This document shows, in pieces, positions 1 to 7,899 of a stretch of DNA of 60,578 bases; within the stretch, counting starts at the first letter, position 1, and each line of letters starts with the position of its first letter. The stretch is from contig NZ_AAWS01000056.1 in the NCBI RefSeq assembly GCF_000169175.1, positions 1 through 60,578 on the forward strand. The letters are read 5' to 3'. The position numbers were made by a program, and so were the translations under genes. The notes beneath the pieces are model-generated. The model had not been told where the DNA came from and ran no database searches. It saw only the letters and a program-made list of their open reading frames with translations. The DNA comes from Microscilla marina ATCC 23134. GTDB lineage: Bacteria > Bacteroidota > Bacteroidia > Cytophagales > Microscillaceae.

Positions 1-1
1 T

Positions 2-331
2 AGCGTCGTCATATATTTATATACCGAGGTATGCGATTTTCGCAAAGGCTTCGAGGGCTTGTGTAACTTGGTGATGGAGCGCTTTGGTGAATTGCTCACC
101 AGTGGCTCAGTGTTTATATTTTTCAATCGTCGTCGTGATCGGGTAAAGTTACTATGTTGGGAAGGAGATGGTTTTGCGATTTACTACAAGCGTTTAGAAA
201 CAGGTACTTATGAACGCCCTCAGATGAGTTGGGGTACCCGCCCACTGACTGCTTCCGAAGCTCATTTACTTTTATCAGGTATTTCTTTGAGTTCGGTGAC
301 TTATCGCAAACGTTATTTGGCAAAAGCGTAG
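2..331 (+). CDS. tnpB: IS66 accessory protein TnpB (Orf2), 5' end missing
   Basis: The reading frame is open from the first bases of the window; the start codon lies upstream. The translation contains the TnpB signature: YLYTEVCDFRKGFEGL, then a GSVFIFFNRRRDRVKLL segment, then WEGDGFAIYYKRLETGTYE. An internal TTG at 59 gives a shorter reading but would cut off the conserved TDMRKGFDGL-like segment, so the longer frame is preferred. TnpB is required with TnpA and TnpC for IS66 transposition; its biochemical role is poorly known. tnpC starts 31 bp downstream, the normal arrangement for the family. Confidence 0.88.
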   Translation, partial: SVVIYLYTEVCDFRKGFEGLCNLVMERFGELLTSGSVFIFFNRRRDRVKLLCWEGDGFAIYYKRLETGTYERPQMSWGTRPLTASEAHLLLSGISLSSVTYRKRYLAKA

Positions 332-362
332 ATATTTCGGTTAGATTTAATAGTTTTGCCCT

Positions 363-3300
363 ATGCAGGAACAAAAACCTACATATGAGGCACTTGCCAA
401 AGAAAATGCTGATTTGAAGGCGCTTATCTCAAACCAAAATCTAGAGATGACTGAACTCAAAGCCCAGCTTGATGAACTACTTCGTTTGACCTATGACACC
501 AAGTCAGAGTCTCGTGGTAGCAACTACACCCCTGCAAAAAAAAAGCGCAAGTTGAAAATCCCGAACTTGCATTCGGGGAAGAAGTAGTAGATACGGTTAA
601 GTCCGCTTCACCTCCCAAAAAAACATCTAATAAACTTTTAAATGCTGAGGGCAAGTTCCCTGAGCACTTACCACGCAAAGAAGTGGTGATCACTCCTGAT
701 GAACCCATCACCGAAGATATGCGTCGTTTGCCTGACCGAATTACCGAGGTACTCGATTATGTGCCAGGTCATTTGGTGGTCATTCGTTACATTCGCCATT
801 GTTATATCAAAGATGTAGCAGATGGTTTGCACGCTAAAAAAATAATGGCGGCTAAGCCTGAACGCCCTATCAACAGGTGTTTGGCAGATGCAGCACTACT
901 TGCCCAAATTATTTGTGATAAATACTGTGACCACTTGCCTTTATATCGTCAACTCCAGCGCTTTGAGCGGTCAGGGGTTCGGATAGGTTCTTCTACGTTC
1001 AACTCTTGGGTTGAAAAAATCGCCCAATTACTCACTCCATTGTACGATTTGTTGCAAAAAGAAGTACTTTCAAGCAATTATATAAGAATCGATGAGCCCC
1101 CTATCAAGGTACTCGACCGCGAAAAGAAAAAAAACATCCACCAAGGCTATTTATGGTATTATCAGTCAGGTAAAGCCTGTTTTATCCAATATCATCACTC
1201 AAGGGGTAGTGAACCTCCAGATAAAATTCTAGCTCATTTCAAAGGAAAAATCCAGACTGATGGCTATGGGGTCTATGATCATTTTGAAGAAAATGAACAT
1301 ATGACATTGTTTGGGTGTTGGGCGCACGCGAGGCGCAAAATATTCGAAGTCAGCAAGGCACACCCTTCCCTGACCGAAGCTCCTCTGGAGTTCATTGGAG
1401 AACTATATCTTATCGAGAAGCAGATCAAAAAACAAGGATTGGATACAACAGGAGCAAGCTTGCTACGTAGGCAAAAAGCGGGTACTCCTTTGATGAAGCT
1501 CAAGCATTGGATGCATAAAACCAAAACCAAGCTCAAGCCCAAAATGAAGCTTTATAAAGCGATTGAATACATCCAAAAACGTTGGCAGAAATTGATTCGA
1601 TACCTCTGGCATGGAGAGGTGCAGATTGATAACAATCTGATAGAAAACGCTATTCGTTCCGCTGCACTGGGGCGCAAAGTGTGGGTCGTTGGTGATACCA
1701 AGAAGTCACGGCTTCTGAAGTTCACCCCACCATCAACCGATGGTCAACAGGGAAAGGCGAGAGCCTGAAACCAAGAGAACTTGTTTATGATGAGGGTGCA
1801 AGTCCCTCCATCTAGGCATCTGATTGAAAGCATAGTGTCCAGTGATTGGAAAGTGGTATCTCCAATAGCTGAAGCGGCACTAAAAGCGGCACAACTGGTA
1901 GTGCAATCCAGGGTAGCTGCCAGCAACTGACTATGAATAACGAAAGTGAATGTTTGTAAACCATCGTGACGAGTAAGTTGGGAAAAGCACTGACACCCAG
2001 CGTTCAAAACATGAGCATAAGCCAAAGTAGGAAAGGAAAAATGTTTTGCGGTTTTTCCTGATGCTTTCCTCACAGCTTCGGTGGATTGAGCAATTCTAAG
2101 GTCAGTACCAATCATAAACAGGAACGATTCAAGGTTTGGGGAAGTTCTCTGGAATCTCAGAGTAGTTACCCGCAAAGAAACGCCCCAAGCCAAGGGATGT
2201 GAGAGGAAGCAAACGCCTGCTTGTAATGAGCAGGATAAGCTGAAGGCTCACCTGCTGTATGAGAGATACATTCGTTAAAAACAGTTCAAAGTTCTAGTAT
2301 GGAGACTACAAAACAGTCAAAGTTGAAATGGAATACCTGGCAAATGATCGACTGGAAACAGGTGGATTTACAGGTATTTAAGCTGCAAAAACGAATTTAT
2401 CGAGCTACACAAAAGAATGAATTACCCAAAGTTCGCAAACTCCAAAAGATGATGACCAGTTCAATGTTTGCTAAGCTCTTGGCGGTAAGGAAGGTAACTC
2501 AGGAGAATAAAGGCAAGAAGACCGCAGGAATTGACGGAGTAAAATCCCTTAATCCGAAAGAGCGTTTCACCCTTGCTCAAAACCTGAAGCTCAACGGAAA
2601 GTCTAGTAGTACCCGCAGGATATGGATACCCAAATCTAACGCGGAGAAAAGACCCCTGAGCATACCTACCATACAAGAAAGAGCTAAACAAACTCTACTT
2701 AAACTGGCACTGGAACCCGAATGGGAAGCTCGATTTGAGCCTCATTCTTATGGATTTCGCCCAGGTCGTTCTCCTCACGACGCTGTCAAAGCCATTTTCT
2801 GTTGCATCAATAAAAAACCTAAGTATGTTTTGGATGCAGACATCAGTAAGTGCTTTGATAAAATCAACCACCAATATCTACTTGACAAGCTCAATACTTC
2901 TCCCACCTTTTCACGCCAAATAAAGGCTTGGCTCAAAGCAGGAGTTATAGACTTCTCAGAACGGGCTGAAAGAAAAGGACATAATCCCACCCATAGTGGA
3001 ACACCGCAAGGCGGTAGTATTTCACCGCTTTTAGCTAACATTGCCCTGCATGGATTGGAGAACTTCATTGCAGAACACTATCCATCCAATACAGACCGAA
3101 GGCTAAAACACTCGCGGAGAGATTATGGTAGACGTATACAAGCTCCTCGCCTTATAAGGTATGCCGATGATTTCGTGATACTATGTGAGGAATTAGCGCC
3201 GATAGAGCATTGCAAAAGCTTGGTAGAAAATTGGTTAAGGGAAAGCGACCTAGAACTTCATCCCAGCAAGACCAGAATAGTACATACCCTCCAAAAACAC

Positions 3301-6300
3301 CATGACCAAAAACCAGGATTCAATTTTCTAGGCTTTGAAATCAGACAGTTCGAGGTAGGGAAGCATCAATCTGGAAACCTCAATGGTAAGAAGTTAGGAT
3401 TCAAAACTATCATCCAACCCTCCAAAGAAAGCATTGATAGACATTACCAAACACTTAAAGCCACTTGCATTAAACACCGAGCGTTAAGTGCTGGAGCTTT
3501 AATCAGTAACCTCAATCCAATAATCAGAGGTTGGTGCAACTATCAATCTCCTTGGCATGCTTCAAAAAGCTTCTCCAAAGTAAAAGATTTATTGTGGAAA
3601 CGACTATGGAGGTGGGCAAAACGCCGACATCCCAAGAAGAAACTACCTTGGATCAAAAAGAAATACTTTGGAACAAAGCAAAGAAGGTGGGCATTTGTCC
3701 ATCGAACGAAGGAAGCCGAATACAGGCTCTTGTATCACTCTGACTTTCCAAAAAGTGTCAAATGGATACAAGTCAGAGGAGGGAAAAGCCCTTTTGATGG
3801 AGATGAACTATATTGGAGTCGGAGAATAGGAGATAAATACAAAACCTATGATCCGCAAAAAGCCCGCTTGTTAAAAAAGCAAAAGGGTCGATGTGAGCAT
3901 TGTGGACTTAGCTTTAACCCAGATGATATCATTGAAAAGCATCATCTGAAGCCAAAAGTTAAGGGAGGTAGTAATGCAGACAAAAACCTGATACTGGTAC
4001 ATCTGTATTGCCACGACCAAATTCATGCTTAAGTGTGGATGCTATAAACAATGGTAGTAGTCATACACTGAGGAGCGGAGTGAAGGGAAACTGTGCGCCG
4101 TGAAACGCATCAAATAAATTGCTATCCAAGATAGCCAGAGTTCAAAGTAAATACTTTGAGGTGAAGCACTTACTTAAGCCTGAAAAGGCGAGGGGACAAG
4201 AGCATGTGACTAAAGCGGAGAATCATCGAAAACGTGTAGTTGATGGCTCTGCAACGCCTGAGTAATATGGTAAAAGCTATACTGCCTGAAACCCAATATC
4301 CAGAGATGGAACTTCACATTCATCGGGAACACGTTTACCAACCGATGTCTTAGATATACTCAAATCCTACTTTCGTTTGAGGAAAACTTTGATCTAAGAT
4401 CGATAAGTAATGAACTTATTCAAGGATATGAATGGGATACCTAAGTTACTCTATAACGTTTATTGATGACGGAACACGGGATTGCCTACGGGAAGAGATT
4501 CCTATGGTAACGGAGTTCTCATAGTAGTCGTGGGAGTTATGCCCTACCAGGGAGGATGGGAAAGCCATCTACAAGGCAAAGGAGAACAGGTCATTAGATG
4601 TCTAACAAAACGGGAGGTACGCGAGATGCGAAACGCCAAAACGATTTTACACATCATTCAGGAAAGAGGTGAACGTAAGCTACCAATAGAAAGGGTATAT
4701 AGATTACTGTATAACCCTAATCTATACTTGTTAGCTTATTCGAATCTTTATGGTAACAAGGGTGCTCTGACTTCTGGAATAACCCCCGAAACAGCTGACG
4801 GAATGTCTTTGGATAAAATACAAGACATTATCTGCAAGCTCAAACAGGAAAGTTATCGTTGGAAACCATCCAAACGTATATTTATTCCAAAGAAAAATGG
4901 GCAACCACGCCCTCTGAGCATTCCTTGTTGGTCAGATAAACTGCTACAAGAAGTCATTAGACTTATTCTGGAAGCATATTTTGAACCACAGTTTTGTGAA
5001 AGTTCTCACGGCTTTAGAACTGGTAGAGGTTGTCATTCAGCATTGAAGCAAATGAGATTGAAAGGTAAAGGAAGTAAATGGTTCATAGAAGGAGATATTC
5101 AAGGATGTTTTGATAACATAAACCATCAACTCATCATTAAACTTCTCTCTGATAAACTTTACGATCCCCGATTCATTCGCCTCATTTCCCAACTGCTTAA
5201 AACAGGTTATATAGAAGGCTGGAAATATAACAAAACCTATAGCGGTGTTCCACAAGGATCAATTATTGGTCCTATTTTGACCAATATTGTTTTAAACGAA
5301 TTAGACAAATTCGTGGAAAATAAATTGATACCTGCTAATACCAAAGGTAAAAGACGTAGATCTTGCCCCAAATATGCCCTAATTAAAAGGCAAGCTTCAA
5401 AAGCTCGTAAACAAGGAGATATGGATAAGTGCAGAGAATTAAACAAACAAGCACAGAAAATCCCCTCCCGAGACACCAACGATCCTAAGTATCGGAGATT
5501 ATGGTACATCAGGTACGCCAACGATACGCTGTTAGGGTATATTGGTAAAAAGGAAGAAGCTATTAAAATAAAAGAACAAATAGCTGATTTTCTGGCAAAC
5601 GAACTACACTTGACATTGAATAGTGACAAAACCTTGATTACCCACGCTCAAAGCCAAAAAGCAAGCTTTCTTGGGTATCACATTAGAACCTTACAAGAAG
5701 ATGCTAAACACGACCGAACTGGACAAAGGTGCATTAATGGTAATATAGGCTTGGAAATTCCAGCACGAGTTATCAAAGAACACAGTGCTAGATATATAAA
5801 AAGAGGAAAACCTTGTCACTTACCACAACACACTATTGACTCGGCTTATAGTATTATCCGTCAATACCAATCTGAATACCAAGGTTTGGTACAATACTAT
5901 CGTATGGCTTACAACCTACACACCATCAGTAAGTTAAAATATGTGATGGAACAATCTCTGGTAAAGACTTTAGCTAATAAGTACAAAACTACTTGTAATA
6001 AAGTCTACAAAAAGTACGCTACTACCATAGAGATTGAAGGACAAGCCTACAAAGTATTACAAACTCTGGTAGAAAGAGAGGGAAAAACACCACTCAAAGC
6101 ACATTTTGGAGGTGTTTCTACCAAATGGAATGGATGGGTAACAATTGATGATGCGAAAGATAGCAATATCTGGAATCATAGATCGGAAGTGGTAGAGCGT
6201 CTACTGGCTCAAAAATGTGAATTGTGTGGAAGTACTCAAAATATTGAGGTGCACCACATTAGAAAACTCAATCCAAACAGAAACAAAGGTACACCTGTTC

Positions 6301-6764
6301 CAGAATGGAAAAAGAAAATGATGGCAAGAAAACGTAAAACACTTATTGTTTGCCAAAAATGTCATCAACAAATTCATTATGGGAAATATGACAGCAAGCC
6401 ATTATCTTGAATTTGACTGGAGAGCCGGATGATACAGAAATTGGTCAAGTCCGGTTCGGAGAGGGGGTGTTGGAAAAGTAGCTGGCAACAGCCAACTCGC
6501 TGGCATCCTACTCTACTTCACGCTCCGTTCTGGAGACCAGTGTGGGAGGGTGACCTCCCCGCTGAGTTTAACAACTACCTCTTTGCTGGCTCACAAGATG
6601 CCGCAGAACGCACTGCACTCTTCTACTCTTTGATTGGTTCTTGCAAAATAGTAGGGGTAAATCCACTCGCTTGGCTTACAAATGTGATCAAAAATATCAA
6701 TAATCACCCTATTCAAAAACTACATCTTTTGCTGCCTAGCAACTGGAAAACGCAACAAGGTTAG
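363..6764 (+). CDS. tnpC: IS66 transposase TnpC, split by a group II intron and carrying a -1 frameshift site
   Basis: The coding parts are 363-1678 and 6573-6764. An N-terminal leucine-zipper-like coiled coil (363-545) is followed by a needed -1 shift at an A9 run (536-544). The catalytic part then runs to 1678, and the last 63 codons come after the intron. Seen residues: Asp in RIDEPPIKV, Asp in QTDGYGVYD, the GCWAHARRKIFE motif, and Glu in NNLIENAIR, i.e. the IS66 DDE core. The spliced junction reads ALGRK-NYLFAGSQDAAERTAL, matching the family consensus with no missing residue. The joined product is about 502 aa, normal for TnpC. Without splicing, translation runs into the intron and stops at 1768, losing the C-terminal domain. 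Confidence 0.85.
536..570 (+). promoter_or_regulatory. candidate -1 ribosomal frameshift or transcriptional slippage site in tnpC
   Basis: Nine A residues (536-544) followed by G form the heptamer A AAA AAG at 539-545 in the incoming frame, a classical -1 slippery site. One base later a 7-bp stem can form (547-553 with 564-570, 10-nt loop). The incoming frame stops at 587, while the -1 frame continues through the rest of the transposase. A simple one-base indel in a decayed gene would look the same. Confidence 0.5.
2299..4032 (+). CDS. ltrA: group II intron reverse transcriptase/maturase with HNH domain (intron 1)
   Basis: 577-aa intron-encoded protein that helps fold and splice intron 1 and, in active relatives, copies it into new DNA sites. 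An N-terminal RT segment (about 15-75, WQMIDW...RIYRAT...KLLAVRKVT) is followed by RT motifs including DADISKCFDKINH (about 179-191), SGTPQGGSISPLLANI, and an intact YADD (288-291). The maturase/X region (WCNYQSPWHASKSF...RLWRWAKRRHP) comes next. A C-terminal HNH endonuclease has CEHCG, EKHHLKPKVKGGS and CHDQIH. Full length with all visible catalytic residues, so it could be active. It lies about 620 nt into its intron, as expected for a domain IV ORF; 60 bp downstream intron 2 interrupts domain V. Confidence 0.93.
   Translation: METTKQSKLKWNTWQMIDWKQVDLQVFKLQKRIYRATQKNELPKVRKLQKMMTSSMFAKLLAVRKVTQENKGKKTAGIDGVKSLNPKERFTLAQNLKLNGKSSSTRRIWIPKSNAEKRPLSIPTIQERAKQTLLKLALEPEWEARFEPHSYGFRPGRSPHDAVKAIFCCINKKPKYVLDADISKCFDKINHQYLLDKLNTSPTFSRQIKAWLKAGVIDFSERAERKGHNPTHSGTPQGGSISPLLANIALHGLENFIAEHYPSNTDRRLKHSRRDYGRRIQAPRLIRYADDFVILCEELAPIEHCKSLVENWLRESDLELHPSKTRIVHTLQKHHDQKPGFNFLGFEIRQFEVGKHQSGNLNGKKLGFKTIIQPSKESIDRHYQTLKATCIKHRALSAGALISNLNPIIRGWCNYQSPWHASKSFSKVKDLLWKRLWRWAKRRHPKKKLPWIKKKYFGTKQRRWAFVHRTKEAEYRLLYHSDFPKSVKWIQVRGGKSPFDGDELYWSRRIGDKYKTYDPQKARLLKKQKGRCEHCGLSFNPDDIIEKHHLKPKVKGGSNADKNLILVHLYCHDQIHA
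4612..4617 (+). promoter_or_regulatory. ribosome binding site GGGAGG choosing the intron 2 ORF start
   Basis: GGGAGG lies 8 bases before the ATG at 4626. The frame is also open upstream to an ATG at 4482, but that stretch is structured intron RNA rather than protein-like sequence. Confidence 0.6.
4626..6410 (+). CDS. ltrA: group II intron reverse transcriptase/maturase with HNH domain, YADD changed to YAND (intron 2)
   Basis: 594 aa from the preferred start (MRNAKTILHI, after a GGGAGG). RT motifs: FIPKKNGQPRPLSIP (about 86-100), EGDIQGCFDNINH (about 155-167), SGVPQGSIIGPILTNI (about 206-221). Where YADD is expected the sequence reads YAND (297-300, codons TAC GCC AAC GAT), so one of the two adjacent metal-binding aspartates is replaced by Asn. 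A maturase region and a C-terminal HNH domain (CELCGS, VHHIRKLNP, CQKCHQQIH) follow. It is only distantly related to the intron 1 protein, so the nesting is not a self-duplication. Splicing help may persist without reverse transcriptase activity, but retrohoming should be impaired. Confidence 0.92.
   Translation: MRNAKTILHIIQERGERKLPIERVYRLLYNPNLYLLAYSNLYGNKGALTSGITPETADGMSLDKIQDIICKLKQESYRWKPSKRIFIPKKNGQPRPLSIPCWSDKLLQEVIRLILEAYFEPQFCESSHGFRTGRGCHSALKQMRLKGKGSKWFIEGDIQGCFDNINHQLIIKLLSDKLYDPRFIRLISQLLKTGYIEGWKYNKTYSGVPQGSIIGPILTNIVLNELDKFVENKLIPANTKGKRRRSCPKYALIKRQASKARKQGDMDKCRELNKQAQKIPSRDTNDPKYRRLWYIRYANDTLLGYIGKKEEAIKIKEQIADFLANELHLTLNSDKTLITHAQSQKASFLGYHIRTLQEDAKHDRTGQRCINGNIGLEIPARVIKEHSARYIKRGKPCHLPQHTIDSAYSIIRQYQSEYQGLVQYYRMAYNLHTISKLKYVMEQSLVKTLANKYKTTCNKVYKKYATTIEIEGQAYKVLQTLVEREGKTPLKAHFGGVSTKWNGWVTIDDAKDSNIWNHRSEVVERLLAQKCELCGSTQNIEVHHIRKLNPNRNKGTPVPEWKKKMMARKRKTLIVCQKCHQQIHYGKYDSKPLS
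6422..6457 (+). ncRNA. domain V of intron 2
   Basis: GAGCCGGAU (6422-6430) pairs with GUCCGGUUC (6449-6457), with an AA bulge and a GAAA loop at 6437-6440. The upper stem (6431-6436 with 6441-6446) has two adjacent mismatches, so it is weaker than usual. Confidence 0.78.
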
Positions 6765-6887
6765 AATACCCCCCTTTGAATGAGGGGATACCTTAATGCC
6801 TGCAAAACTTTATTTGAAGTATCTTGTGTATGGACGAAAGTTAAAAACTTTCGTTTATCCAACAACTTAAGTCAGAGGGGTAGGGAT

Positions 6888-7154
6888 TCATTCTACTTTT
6901 CTGATCTCTGATATTCTGCGCGTTTTTTCATTGAAAGTAACTTCTACCTGTAATTTATCTCTAAATACTTTGGCAAGAAGTAAAGTCCATTGAATAGCCT
7001 TTTCACCTCTAAGGTTATACCAAGGTCTGGGAATGGTTTCATGATCCTCTTCAATAAGTGTTTTAAGGTATATTTCTACCCTGAACCTTTTAAAGTTTCT
7101 TGTTGATTCGCAGTGAAAAGCCTTTATGTAGTCCTGTATCGTTATTTTTGCCAT
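6888..7154 (-). CDS. small hypothetical protein
   Basis: 88-aa soluble protein, rich in charged residues, no recognised family, no signal peptide or membrane segment. It lies at the 3' end of the leftward toxin-like locus (12414 to 7225), after a decayed copy of the putative immunity gene. Small genes in this position are often accessory immunity proteins, but nothing in the sequence proves it. The gene ends close to the IS66 right end, so the element may have inserted just downstream of it. Confidence 0.55.
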   Translation of the reverse strand: MAKITIQDYIKAFHCESTRNFKRFRVEIYLKTLIEEDHETIPRPWYNLRGEKAIQWTLLLAKVFRDKLQVEVTFNEKTRRISEIRKVE

Positions 7155-7224
7155 AATTAAGGAACGTTTAGGATAGTATTGATTCTGATTGTTTATAATA
7201 TTTCTACAATGGTATTTTCACCAA

Positions 7225-7507
7225 CTACCACTGCTTTTTACGAAAGGCATTGGTTGTATAAGCGCTGATTAGTTGCTCAAATACCCTATTGAAAAGCTTA
7301 GCATCAAGCAACAACATTCCACTGGCAAAGTTTCTTACAAAACTACTTATTATACATTACCTGATGCTCGTTTCTGCTGAGCTTTTCATACTTATCTCTG
7401 GTCAATTGTTGGGCAAAATAAAGTAGTGCTATCGGAGGGTAAATCGTAAAAATTCCAATTTCATCTGGGAAGGTGCAAAACTTCATTATAAAAAGGGAAA
7501 CTGACAT
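7225..7507 (-). pseudogene. decayed paralogue of the putative immunity gene at 7556-7891
   Basis: From 7507 the translation MSVSLFIMKFCTFPDEIGIF closely matches the start of the next gene upstream (MTESLFIMKFCTFPDGIGIF), then stops at 7343. After a frame change the match resumes: LFNRVFEQLISAYTTNAFRKKQ corresponds to LFDKEFEKIVRICAKNDFRKKE of the intact gene, ending at a stop at 7225. The DNA of 7384-7507 is also visibly similar to 7768-7891. The copy is a full-length duplicate broken by an indel and a stop codon. Confidence 0.7.
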
Positions 7508-7555
7508 ATTTTTTATTTAGTATATTCTATACTTACTGTTTGCAGCACTTACCAA

Positions 7556-7891
7556 TCAATCAATTATTCTCATGATAATGTCCTCACAAACTAGAGTAGC
7601 TTTTATCTCCTTCTTGCGAAAGTCATTTTTGGCACAAATTCTTACGATTTTTTCAAATTCTTTGTCAAAAAGTTCATCGTCAGGAAACAAGTCATTGGCA
7701 CGTGTTTTAGCAAAGTCTTTGATATCAAACATAGACTGCATCATCTCATTTTGATGCTTATGAGACTCTTCAAATCTATCTCTAGCCAATTGTTGGTCAA
7801 AATAAAGTAGCGCTACCGGAGGATCAGTCGTAAAAATTCCAATTCCATCTGGAAAGGTGCAAAACTTCATTATAAAAAGGGACTCTGTCAT
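7556..7891 (-). CDS. putative immunity protein of the glutaminase-like toxin
   Basis: 111 aa, acidic, no signal peptide, no family recognised. It starts 8 bp after the stop of the protein-glutaminase-like gene and is transcribed with it. Position directly after a toxin domain, small size and the presence of a decayed duplicate next to it are typical of immunity genes of polymorphic toxins; this role is inferred from context only. Confidence 0.6.
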   Translation of the reverse strand: MTESLFIMKFCTFPDGIGIFTTDPPVALLYFDQQLARDRFEESHKHQNEMMQSMFDIKDFAKTRANDLFPDDELFDKEFEKIVRICAKNDFRKKEIKATLVCEDIIMRIID

Positions 7892-7899
7892 AGTTTGTT

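Larger units (their letters stand above)
4093..6516 (+). mobile_element. group II intron 2 (inner intron), inserted in domain V of intron 1
   Basis: It begins with GTGCGCC (4093) and ends with CTACTCTAC (6516), both fitting group II boundary consensus. The 5' part (to about 4600) resembles the domain I-III layout of lactococcal-type (IIA-like) introns, with a recognisable ACGGAGTTCTCATAGTAGTC segment near 4508. Domain IV encodes the protein 4626-6410. Domain V is at 6422-6457. Removal at these exact boundaries restores a perfect domain V of the outer intron, which is the strongest evidence for the ends. Confidence 0.88.
4073..6530 (+). ncRNA. domain V of intron 1, split by intron 2
   Basis: The two halves are 4073-4092 and 6517-6530. 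Joined, they give a 34-nt domain V: an 8-bp lower stem (GAGCGGAG with CUCCGUUC), a two-base CG bulge, a 6-bp upper stem (UGAAGG with CUUUCA) and a GAAA tetraloop, with the catalytic AGC triad at 4074-4076. Intron 2 lies two bases after the tetraloop, in the 3' arm of the upper stem. Confidence 0.88.
1679..6572 (+). mobile_element. group II intron 1 (outer intron of the twintron)
   Basis: The 5' end is GTGTG (1679-1683), fitting the GUGYG consensus; the 3' end is ...GTTTAAC at 6572. The 5' exon ends in CGCAAA (1673-1678), which pairs perfectly with a TTTGCG at 2045-2050, a good EBS1. Domain V is recovered only when intron 2 is removed (4073-4092 plus 6517-6530). Domain VI is 6534-6569, with a bulged branch-point A at 6565, seven bases before the 3' end. 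Domain IV carries the RT/maturase gene 2299-4032. Without the nested intron it is 2470 nt. Removal joins tnpC codons in frame. Confidence 0.88.
1..6764 (+). mobile_element. IS66-family insertion sequence, left end outside window, interrupted by group II introns
   Basis: The end of tnpB (2-331) and a complete tnpC (363-1678 joined to 6573-6764) are present in the usual IS66 order. tnpA, the start of tnpB and the left terminal repeat lie before the window. I could not identify the right terminal repeat with confidence; it should lie in 6765-6890. The element carries a twintron, so only about 2 kb of the 6.8 kb is IS66 DNA. Confidence 0.88.

Noticed and set aside
1744-2193. 149-aa reverse-strand open frame
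   Set aside because: Lies wholly within the structured 5' RNA of group II intron 1.
6429-6764. Separate 111-aa gene after the introns
   Set aside because: Its first part is intron RNA (domains V and VI). Only 6573-6764 is coding, and that is the second exon of tnpC.
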